Shown here in pieces: positions 1-10,899 of a stretch of DNA of 64,000 nt (the first letter of the stretch is position 1; each line of letters opens with the position of its first letter). Made by a program: the position numbers and the translations under genes. The DNA is from Gnetum montanum (lineage: Eukaryota > Streptophyta > Gnetopsida > Gnetales > Gnetaceae): NCBI GenBank assembly GCA_015680685.1, contig MNCI01002256.1, positions 19,142 through 83,141 of the forward strand. Direction: 5' to 3'. A model generated the notes under the pieces. That model made no database searches. It was given only the letters and a program-made list of their open reading frames with translations, and was not told the DNA's origin.

Positions 1-440
1 TGAGTGAAAATGTACTTCTTGGTCTTGATTATGAAACCTCTTTCTTTACCTTTTGATAGATTCTTGGGATTCTCGTGGCTAGTAAGGAATTTTACCATGT
101 CGTCATACCAATTTGTTATTTTAGGAAGAGCTAGCACTTCTTATCTATATTCTCTTGACATCATTCTTGCTAATCCCATATTGTTAACTATCTTACATGT
201 TTCTAGACTAAACCTAAATTGTTGAAGCTTGATTATCCATTTAGCTATTTTAAGTCCAATTTCATTTTGTGATAGAAATTGTCTTACGACTAGCTTTATA
301 ATCATGACATGCATCATAGTGTTCTGTAAATAATACTTAAAATTCCCTAATGCTTTAATCACAAAAAATTCTTATTTTTCAAGCTCAAAGTAATTTCTTT
401 TAGCTCTTTTTAATTACTAACCAAAAAATTCAATTGGCTT
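1..440 (-). pseudogene. Ty3/Gypsy RNase H fragment, minus strand
   Basis: Read on the minus strand, this stretch gives the RNase H part of a Gypsy polyprotein. A segment resembling the usual lead-in (self-made ligand, FELE..EFFVIKAL) is followed by KYYLQNT, then VVRQFLSQNEIG and AKWIIKLQQF, which match the RNase H region that places the Asp/His strand before the connection to integrase. Several stops break it. The catalytic acidic residues cannot all be located. It lies in opposite orientation to the integrase that follows at about 440, so the original pol gene has been rearranged here. The left end is cut by the window. Confidence 0.6.
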
Positions 441-1569
441 TTCTTATTGATGAGACGCAGATTGCACAAGCCGCGATATCACNGCATCTAACCAAAAAAT
501 TGAAGTGATTCCATAACCATGAGGATTTATATTATAAGTCTTCTAGGACCACTATGCAACATATATTGAGATATGGACTCTACTAGCTTACTATATACAA
601 AGAGCTACAAGATAAAATTTTAAGTTACCATAAGTATCAAATTCATGGGCCAAAGCTAAAAGAGGTTAATGCTTCACTAAAACCAATAATAATAGATAGG
701 TCTTTTCAAAGGTGGGAATTGGATTTTATAAGAGCTATTACTCCATCTAAAGTAGGCATAGATTTATTTTAACAGCTACTAACTATTTTACTAAGTGACC
801 AAAAGCTAAAGCAATAAGATGAAGTACATCCTTTGATGTGATTAAGCTTCTTGAGTAATACATCATAAATCACATTGACATGCTAGAATCTTTGGTTATT
901 GACAATGGCATAGCTTTCCAATTGGTTGAGTTTGTAAGATGGGCTATAGAAAAATCAATCTTGCTCTATTCATCTTCAAATTATTTCCCATAATGAAATG
1001 TTCTAGCAAAGTCCATAAATAAGAAGCTAATTTATGATGTTAAGCATTCCATGGATAATAATATAGGAAAATGACATGAGATTTTGCAAGGAGTCCTTTG
1101 GACTAGAAGTATTAGAATTAAAAAATCCATAGTAACTACACCATTTAGTTTGATTTACAAGATTAATGCTTGAATAACTAATAGAACCATGTCTTTAGCA
1201 GTAAAATTTATGAAACATTACAATCCACAATTAGATAAGGAATGTGTTGTGATGGATTTATTAATAAAAAGAGAAGCAAAATTTGATGAAGCCTAAGATA
1301 GGCTCTTACAAAATGCAACATTAATGAAATGATGGTTTGATCACCAAGTGGGATAGAAGGCATTTAGGAAAGGAGATTTAGTTTTGTTATGGAGAATTAA
1401 TAGGACAAATAAAGCTAACAAATTCTTAGCTAGATGGATTGGACCATTAATAATAAAACAACAAGTGGCCAAAAATACTTTCAAGCTTGCTTTATTAGAT
1501 GAATAGCTATTAATCTATCCATTTAATGCTCTTTATCTAAAGCACTATTTTGGGCAACTGCCCACATAG
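440..1569 (+). pseudogene. Ty3/Gypsy integrase fragment
   Basis: The plus strand encodes a decayed integrase. An H2C2-type zinc-binding stretch (about 500-670, including CHKCQIHGP-like residues with the cysteines mostly mutated to Tyr) is followed by the catalytic core: RWELDFI near 710 and a VIDNG motif near 897, which is the second Asp of the D,D,E triad. The C-terminal part (DLVLLWRINRT, ARWIGP) ends at a stop at 1567-1569, and no chromodomain follows, as expected for the OTA lineages. Frameshifts and many TAG/TAA stops at expected Gln codons show that it is dead. An ambiguous base (n) sits at 483, close to the orientation switch. Confidence 0.72.
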
Positions 1570-1581
1570 AACAACTTAACC

Positions 1582-3664
1582 ATGGCCAACCCAAATGTGG
1601 CTTATAGAACCAAAATATGGTTTTACAAACAACTTTTTTAATCAATCCTCCATGTTAATTCTTTTGTAGAAGAAATACATAGAACCCAAAACCAACTTTA
1701 TGAGAAAGCTTTAGAGAGATTCTACAAGCTGACATCAACACAAGAGAATTTTAAAAGGAAGTTATAAGTCATCCCACATATTAGCTTAAATGATTCTACA
1801 AACAAATTCTTTGAATTTTAAGAGCACCACCTCAATAGAAGCAGAATAAAGTTGGATCCTTCTAAATAGTTGAGTATAAATTCAAATTAAGCCCTAGATA
1901 TGCAAAATAAGAGCTAAGTTGCCTAAAATAAGGATGGGGTAATGAGTTTAAAGCTTTTAATGAAGTAGCTAAGTGAACTCAAAGCTTGTAACATGTGTTA
2001 AGAACTAAGTTGAACTACCTATCTAAAAGAGAGTTAATTAAAGAACAAAGCTCTATATATTAATAACTAGAATCAAGGTAGATTTCAAATCTATAGCCAT
2101 TAACAAGCAAAGCCAAGAATTGAAATAGAGATCAAAGTTGAGATAGAGATACCATTGAAGAATAAAGGAGTGTCTCCAAAGTTCTCACAAAATCCATTAG
2201 AAAAGTAGCCAAAATATCTTACAAAGAGAAGGAAGAGGTACCTTAGAAATTTTAGGACATCAATACCTTTGCTTTCTCTGAGTACGTGTAATGGTTCAAC
2301 CTAAATATTTATCAACTTCAACAATGGATTGATGTCATGTAGTTAGAGGTAGAAGTAAAAGAAGCAAACTTATTCACCTTTGACAAAGATCATGATTTAA
2401 TAGAAAAATCAAGCCTTTAGTTCACAAGATCAATGACTGAATATGAAAGAGTCAAATCCATGAGGAAAACAAGGGTTGAGAAAGCAAGAGACAAAAAGAG
2501 GTACAACAATAAAAAGTACTAGAGAAACAAAGGTTGAAAGAGCTATAGCAATAGTAGCATTTGGAACAATAGAAATCAAAGGAACAACAATAGTAGTTAC
2601 AACAACAACAGGGAGAAGAAGGAAGCTCATCTTCAAAATCCAATTTTCCATTAGGATAATTAATGAAAGGAGTTCTCTAATCTTTAAGAGTAAATGAAAA
2701 AGAATGGTGTATCATCCTTAGCCAAAAGCTACCCATAGAGCCAAAGATAAAAGCTAGTGTTATGTTTCAGTATAAGGAAGATGATCCAGAATCTAGAAAA
2801 CAAAAGCTTGTTATGTCTCCTTAAGATATGTTAGAGAATGCAGCTATTCTAATTAAAGATATGGAATAAATAGCCTATAATCAAATAGCTAAGCTTAATG
2901 AATTTCTTGTGCAAAAAGAGCATGAAACATCAAAGTTGTGGGATGAATTGAAAAGCTCCAGAGATGAAAACGAGCAACTCAAAGCAATGATTACTATCAG
3001 AGAATCATTGATAGAAAATACAGAGTAAGAAGCAGCTTAGATGAAAGAAAGGCTAGTTATTATAGTCTTCGACTTAGAGCAAGTCAGAAAAAATAAGGTT
3101 GTAGATTATTCACACCTAGTTCTACTAGGTATCATGGAAATAATCACTAAAATAAATTATAGCAAAAAAAGAATGAAGGAAAAGAGGAATGAAATTACTA
3201 AAATTCAAGAAACAAGCCATATTGGTGCAAATGGATAGAAAAGCACACAAATTTTTTGATTCAGCTAGAGATAAAAGAGAGTTGTTACCTTAGTACAAAT
3301 AGGGTTTTCTAGATATGATGATGATGGCAATTACTCGATTCATGAATGAAATTTCTAAGAAGAAGCTGGAATTAGAATAGGTTTGTGCCAATGTGAGAGT
3401 TTCTTTAACAAAAATAACTAATTCTTTAATTAAATCAGGTTTGGCAAAAATAAGTGCTAAAGAAGTTAGAAAGAGGCTTAATTACACTGAACTAGATACA
3501 ATGAATCAGGCTATTAAGGCTCTTCTCAATCATGGAAGGTTATCTCAATAGCTATCAGTTGAAGAGGTCCAAATTCAAAGAATGAGGAGAATTTATCAAG
3601 AGACCATATAGTTGTCAAACAGCCTATAGCTATATGAGGAGAATGTAAGGAAAATGGAGCCTTA
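1582..3664 (+). pseudogene. Extra ORF downstream of integrase, Asn/Arg-rich then coiled coil
   Basis: An ATG at 1582, only 12 bases after the integrase stop, opens a second broken reading frame. Its start (MANPNVAYRTK) leads into charged helical sequence. From about 2450 to 2640 it is very rich in Asn, Arg and Lys, which suggests nucleic-acid binding. From about 2850 to 3660 it has long runs of Glu, Lys, Gln and Leu with heptad-like spacing (for example around KLWDELKSSRDENEQLK), a likely coiled coil. At least two frame changes and many TAG/TAA stops interrupt it. I do not recognise a named domain. Its position after pol matches the additional or env-like ORFs of OTA Gypsy elements, but nothing proves an envelope role. 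It is similar in kind to the extra ORF of element A at 26605. Confidence 0.5.
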
Positions 3665-3752
3665 ACTCTTGTAATAGTTGTAACTACCAATGGTTAATAT
3701 ATAAAGCCTAGAGTAGAAGTTCAAGAGGGTTTCAAGTGGGGCTTTTGAGGGA

Positions 3753-3776
3753 AAGAAAAAAGGGGGGAAGAGATTA
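3753..3776 (+). other. Candidate polypurine tract
   Basis: An almost pure purine run (GAAAGAAAAAAGGGGGGAAG with flanks) follows the extra ORF and is the natural place for plus-strand priming before a 3' LTR. The composition supports the call, but the LTR boundary after it is not clear. Confidence 0.45.
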
Positions 3777-4415
3777 TAAAAATATTTTTAATAGCATTCT
3801 AAATAGGTTTTTTCTATCTCTTGTAGTTTTTATTTTTAGTTAGCAATTATATTGAATAGCTTTTTCTTACATATCTAACCTAGTTATTATATAGCTATGT
3901 TTGGATGAAATGTTGATTTTGGAATAGGTTATTTTCTATGTGAATTAAGCTTTAACTTATTTTTGTTATTCTAGTTGAATAAGATAGCTTTTGTAAGTGT
4001 CCACTCTAACATAGTGGTAATGTCATCTTTATTAAATTTTAAGCTTTTTAAATAATCTTTCTACCACAATCTCCTACTCTATATAGCAAAACTTTTGTGA
4101 TCTAGCTTCAAGAAGTTGGCTAACATATAGCTCAGAATTAAAGATTAATAGTTTCTATAAAACTACTCATCCATTATATTAGTTATGGAAAGATTAAGGT
4201 TATGATTATAGGGAAGCTATTTGATTCCTTTAATTATGTAAATAAATAACTACAGGAGATAGTTATTAACTACATATAAAATAACACATTTTTAGAAAAA
4301 CTTTTCAATTGAATATACTTAGCCATATTTAGCTCAATTGTACTAGCAAAAGTTATTTGGAGGTATCTGTGTCTTGGTGGTACTAGAGACCAGTAGCCAC
4401 CTAAAATGAGTAATC
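3777..4415 (+). repeat. Possible 3' LTR of the left-hand Gypsy element
   Basis: This non-coding stretch follows the purine tract, contains a TATATA-like core promoter near 4080 and ends with CA near 4414, just before a T-rich run (about 4422-4442). No partner LTR lies in the window and no clear TG start is visible, so the boundaries are guesses. Confidence 0.3.
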
Positions 4416-5153
4416 ACAATAAGCTTTTTTTTTTTTTTTTTTGGTAGGGTCATTCCCCTACCACAATAAACATAAAATAGAAAAAGAGTTGAAAGTATAT
4501 ATATCTTATATAAAAAGAAACTTTATAAAAAGTAACAAAACCCAACAAATTCTCATAATGAGAGATGGATGTGATAAATGGATCTTTTTCAATTTATTAA
4601 AAATTTATAGGATTTTGTAAGGAAATTCATGTTTTAATAAACAAATTCATTTTTTTGTTCTTTCATTCTATTTTATCAACATTATTATATGTACAACTCA
4701 TATAGTCATTTATACTTAGATAAACTTCATTTTATTTCACTCTTTATTTCCTTGTCATTATTGTGTGTAAAACTCAATGGAATTTGCATAAATAAATAAA
4801 CTACTAAAGTGATGGAAAAATGAAGCCTAAGTAGCACATGAAGAAATTGTAAGATTAGGGCTAGGTGTGGAGTTCATCATTTTAATTGTGCTTAGCAAAG
4901 CACAACCTACTAATGAATTGCTACATAAACATACGATGACTATAGATAAGGCTGCTCAAACCATTGCTCTTTCCCCTCCAAACAAATAATCCATAGTGTA
5001 GTACAGTTTTCACAAAATGTAATATATGGTGCACTATGATGTTTTTCCAATGAAGTTTAATCCTAGATGATCCTATGTTATAGTTGCTACATGAATGCTA
5101 TAGATGATAAGTGGAAAAGTTTACGTTTTCTATATTTGATAGAATGGATCATG
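4416..5153. other. AT-rich sequence without a recognised gene
   Basis: I see a poly-T run near 4422-4442 and otherwise AT-rich sequence with no convincing ORF, RNA gene or transposon end. It ends at 5154, where the first copy of a large direct repeat begins. Confidence 0.5.
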
Positions 5154-7403
5154 TATGACTTAGGATGATGACTTATGGATGCCATGCAATGATAAAATTA
5201 ACATGATATTGCGCATGATAAAATAATTTAATACATTAGTTAAAAGATGGTGTTAAAGTTGACCTACTTAACTTAGTAATCTTTGGTTACAAATTTGATT
5301 TTGCAAAGTATGGTGTTAGAGTTATTCAACTTGACTTAGTGTTTCTGCTAAATAACAAGATCTCATAGATTCAATTGTTATTAGTGAACATAAGTAGCAT
5401 TCATCATAAGAGTGCTCTTTCATATACTTTTTTGCTCATTGAGCAAGTGCACATTTTAGCCTAATTGAATTATTATTGTTATTACACTTTTTTGAGGTAA
5501 GGTAACTTGGGGTTGGTAGCCCCTTGCCCACACACCATGGTAGATCTAACCCCCTAAATAAAAGGATTTCACCACAAGGCTACTCCATTGTTGCCACATC
5601 CATAAGTAGATGCAAGAATCAAGCTCACACCTTTTGAATTGAGAGATGAGTGTGCTAACCACCTACCCTACAATACTAGGTGCATTAACATTTAATATTT
5701 TATGAACAAATTTGCCTCATTCCCTACTAAGGTTGCTGCTTAGGTAATGGTGGAACTATTACAAGAATTAATATTCTACAAATGAATTTGCATAGGTACC
5801 CTTTCTTAAACTAATTTCAAAATTTAATTATTGCATATCTTAATTTATTTTGGAAGGGTAATTGATTTTTTTATCAAAATATGCTAAGTGATTTCATTCT
5901 CAATTAACTTTTATATACTTCAAAGTAAGTTATATTAATTCTAATTTGTAAGCTTTCTTCTTCTTCTTATTTTGAGAAAGATCAAGTCCACCTAGGACAT
6001 GCCCTTAGGCTAGCAACATAGCAACTGCAAAAGGGTTGCTGGCATTGGGCTTTGTATCTAGTATTTGTAAGTACAAAGCTATGAGAGCTAACTAACTAGC
6101 CAATGGCCCATGCTTGAGCTTCCCTATTGATGTAAACAAATTCATAATTTGAATTGCTACACATCTTTATTATGGAAACTCAAAATTTTTATTACATCTA
6201 AAAAATCATAAAATATTTGTTGAATAATTACAATGCCTCAACATAATTTCAAAGAAAGTTGAAAACATCATTGATGTAATGTCCCAAACAAATAGGATCA
6301 ATTTGAAAGAAAATAGTAAATATATTACAATTAATACTATAATTCATTCAAATGTGAGCCAAAGATGGACGAAACAAAAAGATATGTTAGTTATCCTCTA
6401 TGATTTAGTTGCATAGTCTACAAATATATTCTTCTCTTAGTAAATTGATCCAACGACCTATTTCAACAAGAAGATGATGAGAGCTTATTCTTGCTTTAGC
6501 AATTTACTTTCTTAAATGAATAGAAATAGTTGAGAATAGATACTTTTGAGTACTAGATAACAAACCTCCTCTAATAGAATGTAAATAAAAATGCTTTTTT
6601 AAAAAAATATATTCAACCAAACTTTAGCTGAGAATTTTTCTTTTATGGTCTTATGGAAGGGCCTTTTATTTCAAGGAAGATCCTCAATTATAATATTTCA
6701 TGATTAAAGCCATAATTTTCCTTGATGCAACCATCCAATTTCTTATGTAGCATTCATTTTCTCCTTAACATAATTAACTTTCTCTATGTGACTTAACTTT
6801 TGAGTATAAGAAATTAATTGTCTAAGGGCTTCAACTCTAAGATGAAGCAAATTTTCTTCTAGAAATAAGATATCATAAGAAGTCCACACTATCACTTGAA
6901 ATTTACATATAAGAAACTATTTTTGAAAGTGTTCTAATTTTTTCCAATTATGTGTGGAAAGAGAAGATTCCTATGTAATACATCCATATAATAATACACA
7001 TTAGACAAAATTGTAAAAATGTTTCTTTTTGATATCTCATGTTAGAATTTATTTCCTCGTGTAATTATTTCTTAGAGAAAATAGAGCTCGCACACCACTT
7101 GAAATTTTTTAAGGGTGTTTCAACTATAATCACTTGCAAATTCAACTTCCAAATATTTATAAGATTTGTATATATCAAGTCTTTTTTACCTAAGAAAAAA
7201 TCATACTTTTTATTTCTAGTACCACAAACTACAATTTTAGTCTTATCAATATCAACTTTCATACAAAAATGTTTGTAGTAGTCATAAAGGATTTGAAGCA
7301 TATAATTTAATCCTATAGTGGATTTTGCAATCAAGGCCACATCATTTGCAAAAAGATGCATCTTTAAAAATAATCCATTCACTAACATAACTTGGTTAGA
7401 GGC
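5154..7403 (+). repeat. Segmental direct repeat, copy 1
   Basis: From ATGGATCATG at 5154 to GAGGC at 7403 this segment aligns throughout with 30134-32392. Both copies share non-transposon flank, the TTC microsatellite and the 3' part of a minus-strand LINE, with scattered substitutions and small indels. Copy 1 ends exactly where the 5' LTR of element A starts. Copy 2 starts exactly where the 3' LTR of A ends. Because unrelated flank is shared as well as LINE sequence, this is a duplication of a genomic segment, not two LINE insertions. Confidence 0.88.
5955..7403 (-). pseudogene. LINE ORF2 3' part: RT end and C-terminal zinc motif (copy 1)
   Basis: On the minus strand the reading starts inside the reverse transcriptase: LFLKMHLFANDVALIAKS holds the catalytic box in degraded form (FAND for YADD), followed by the FCMKVDIDKTKIVV segment. 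Further on, near 6400-6530, comes SSHHLLVEIGRW and LREEYICRLCN, a cysteine motif at the end of ORF2. The 3' end is an (AAG)n tail, read as TTC repeats at about 5959. The upstream part of the ORF is missing because element A interrupts it at 7404; copy 2 at 30941-34700 shows what it looked like. Many stops make it non-functional. Confidence 0.75.
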
Positions 7404-8278
7404 TAATGAGTCGCATGATTTGGCTACATCGAGGGGATGCCATTGACACAACCTCATCAACAGGATCTCCTTGACATGATCCCATCATCATAGGGTTTGA
7501 CTCATGGATGTGTACTTGTCAATGGTGCACCCTGTTTCACCTATAAATGTACACCTACCCACCGCATTTATAGCATTCCTTTCATCAGTTGTAGTGAAGC
7601 TCTAGTAGTTTTCCCATTCAGAAGTTAGAATATTTTCTAAGTGCCCATAGTAGGAGTCAAAGATTGTACGGATATGTATTCAAGCATTGTTATACTTAAG
7701 AACTTTAGTGTGTGCAGTAATAAAGATTAGCTTTATGATCCAACTTTGTAGCACTTGGACTAGATTAATTATTTTCTTTAAGCATTTAATATTTAAATAA
7801 TTTTCCTAATGTTTTTAAGTAATTAAGTGATTAATTAATATTAAATAGCAAGCATAACTACAACCACTTCGAGCATACATCTAACACTTGGTCATCCTAG
7901 TAATGCTTAACATTTGGTAACCCAGCAATGCTATACATGTTCAGGATGTGTACAACAAGTGGGAACGGATGCTTATGTTAGGATTAGTTAAGTGTTAGCT
8001 AATTACTAGATTAATTTAGCAATTAAATACCTTACTCTTTATTCTTAGGTGACTTGAAACATAAAAGAGGGGAATGATAAAAATCATATACCTCAGTTAC
8101 ACTTAACCATACCCTTGAACTTCGCAACTGGAACTAGGAAGACAACAATTTCAATGGTTAGTTTCACCTCCTAGAATTAGTGTACATAAAAACCTAAAGT
8201 CTTTTCAATTCGACTAAATTGTTGAGTGAACGCTAGTGATTTTTATGGTTGGGCGTAGGATATACTCACTACTCATCA
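7404..8278 (+). repeat. 5' LTR of element A
   Basis: It starts TAATGAG (family form TGATGAG) and ends CTCATCA immediately before the primer site. A TATAAAT box lies at 7542-7548. Beyond the box it aligns well with the 3' LTR at 29187; the U3 part before the box is much less similar. Confidence 0.87.
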
Positions 8279-8279
8279 T

Positions 8280-8297
8280 TGGTGCCATTGCCAAGGA
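8280..8297 (+). other. Primer binding site, tRNA-Asp-like
   Basis: TGGTGCCATTGCCAAGGA begins one base after the 5' LTR and differs only slightly from the complement of the plant tRNA-Asp 3' end, the primer used by many Athila/Tat elements. The equivalent site of E at 61468 is identical. Confidence 0.8.
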
Positions 8298-8433
8298 CTT
8301 TAGTTAGTTTGTATGCTATCTAGGACTTGGTGAAAAATTATTCAACATCATTGGATCAAACCTTAAAGTTGTAATCATTCTAACACTAATAATAATTGTA
8401 AAAATCACACTGTTAATTTTCTTCTCATCCAAA

Positions 8434-10730
8434 ATGTCTTCTTCTCACAAGGATAATTCTCCATTGAAATTCAAGCACACATCGAATCAAAGAAATGAAC
8501 AATCAAATCAGCTAGTGTCCCAACAATGCCAATTGGTATATCCTCATTCAGATGAGTATGTGCCCGATTTCACCTTCATCCTACATCAAGATGACTAAAT
8601 GCAGTGGAGAGACATGGAGGGCAACATTGTGTTGCCACCTGATCGATCAGTTCCTATGATGCTCTAACAAACTCTTATGAGGTTAGGCATCTATGGGCTC
8701 CATGTTGAATATGTTGTGCAGGATCATGACTTTAGGGATTACCATCCCACTAAAGCATAATGTAAAATTGATTCACAAAAGGATAAACACTATGAAGCTA
8801 CAAAGGGAAAATGGTTCAATAACCCCTTGTTCTTGCTAGGCCAAAAGGATAGTGAGGATTTGTTCTCTAGGGGTTCTCATTTCACTAACTCTCCTCACCT
8901 TGGTTTTGATGAAGGAAACTTAAACTAGAACGTAGAGTCCACTGTAAACAATCTTGGTTTAGGTAAGAACAGTTCTTGTGATCATGAGGGATCTAAAGAT
9001 AAGAGTCATGGTAGGGATAAGGATAGGCATCACGATGATGATTGTCGATATGACCACCAAAGAGGGAGCGGTAGGCATTGTGGTGCTAGTCCTCCTTCCT
9101 TTTCACCTTTGCCATCCTCTTCTTCCTTCTCTAGCTCTGACCAAAGCTATAGAGGGCATGACTGTCATGGAGGTGACCAACAGGATAGAGATGATCATGA
9201 TCGTAGAGTTCACCAAAATGATCAAGATCAAGGACATGGGCATTCAAGGGAGGCCCACCACCACAAGAGAAGGGATAGCATAGGGCATCATGGCCATCAT
9301 AGAGGCCATGACTATGATGAGCCTTTACTTGCTACTCGAAACATGCTGAATAACACAGAGGTAATAATAATTCTAACAAGGCATGTGAAAGATAGTCAAA
9401 TAAAGTGGTTGAATATGAACAACATCCCCAAGTTTGAAGGGGGATACAATTCAAATCCATAAAATCATCTATAAGCCTTTCACAATGCATGTGCCTTTTA
9501 AAACATAGAGAATGAATGACAAAAAATTAAGTTGTTCCTTAGGACACTCATAAAAGAAGCTGAAAGTTGGTACCAATTTTTGGAGCTAGAATCAATTCAT
9601 ATATGGAGTTCAATGCTTAAGCTATTTAATGACAAATATAATACATACTCTCAAGTGTCCAACTTGAGAAAGAAAATCCAAGGTTGAAGACAAGGAACAC
9701 ATGAACCCTTGGACATAGTCATGGGCAGGTACTATTCCCCTTTGCATAGATGTCCTGGATATGATTATTCTCAAAGGGAGTAGCTTCACCATATCATAGA
9801 TGGACTCCAATAAAAAATGATAAGATCTCTTGGGATCTATGCCTAAGGGAGACTGTCAGAACTTAGAGCCCATCAAATCTAAAGACTCATTGAGTAAGTT
9901 GCTAAAGAGGAAGAAGAGCTAAGAAAGAGAGAACGTGCAAAGGAGTACAACTGGGATCCTTCCATTAGAAAAAGGGAAGTTTAGTTCATTGACAATGAGG
10001 AGGAGGCACCACTTGATGAGGTGGTACAATGAAAAACCTTACTAATATAGAAGTCATCTCCAAAATTTCAGCTAAGGTAGATAAAATGTGGGACTCTTTG
10101 AATAAAAAGTTCCAAATAGCTCTAAAAATTGTAGAGGAATCCAAAGAGCAAAGTAGTGATCATGATTGCAATAGAAAGAAGGAAGCAAAACATGCCTAGA
10201 AAAAGGATAAGGGTAAAGCTGCTATAATTGCAGAGGTTGTGGAGTCTAAATTAAATGATGATAGTGGATGTGACATTTGCCTATATGAACATCCTAAGGG
10301 ATGTTTCCCTATTGTGTTAGATTTTCAAAAATCTGGGGTGTATGCTCTAAATCCTAGATTCACCAAAAGGCAAGCACCCAGAAGATTTCCTTATCCTCAA
10401 GGCAATCCAAGGTAGTTCCACCAACAACAAACCTATTATCCAAGTGGAGCTCTATCACAACTTTTTAAGTAGTATAATTAGTGGCAGCACCCACAGTCAT
10501 GGGGGATGCCACTACTAAGGCAGCAGTACCCTTACAAACAACCTAATCCATATGGGTACTATGTTCAGCAACCCATGTCTCTGCATGAATCTTCCAATCA
10601 TGCTTCTTTTCAGCATCATTACTACCCTCCTAAGTACCATAAAGCTCATTCTCCATCTCCAAGGGGGGAATCCCCGTATCCTTATCATCCTTCTCATCCT
10701 TTTGTGCATGTTCCTCCATCCTCAACCTAA
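8434..10730 (+). pseudogene. Gag of element A, broken
   Basis: The ATG at 8434 (MSSSHKD) follows a 136-base leader. In order I see an N-terminal region with PHSDEYVPDFTF (8539 on), a long His/Asp/Arg-rich low-complexity tract with a short Ser/Pro stretch (about 8980-9320), the capsid-like Gag domain (about 9420-9930, with LIKEAESWYQFLE), a CX2CX3H knuckle-like motif (CDICLYEHPKG near 10270), and a Pro/Tyr/Gln-rich tail ending near 10730. The first 85 codons share one frame, but stops replace Gln codons and frameshifts occur in the capsid-to-knuckle region. The same order is seen in B and D; E lacks the first two modules. Confidence 0.78.
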
Positions 10731-10899
10731 TTACCCCTTGCTTCATTAGTGTAGGGTGAGATTCCAGCCTAGCTATAGCAATGAGATGCTACTAGGGCTA
10801 TTAACTTATAGTTGGCTTCTCAATTGAGTGGTTCAGAAACTAGATCTAAAAGAAAGATCATTCTTTCAAATTAGTAGTCCTAAAAAGCCCTCATAGACT

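Noticed and set aside
2430-2697. Several short ORFs on both strands near 2430-2697
   Set aside because: They are shadows of the Asn/Arg-rich stretch of the extra ORF; its repeated codons keep other frames open.
8978-9283. 101-codon plus-strand ORF rich in Met and Ile
   Set aside because: It is the overlapping frame of the Gag His/Asp-rich tract.
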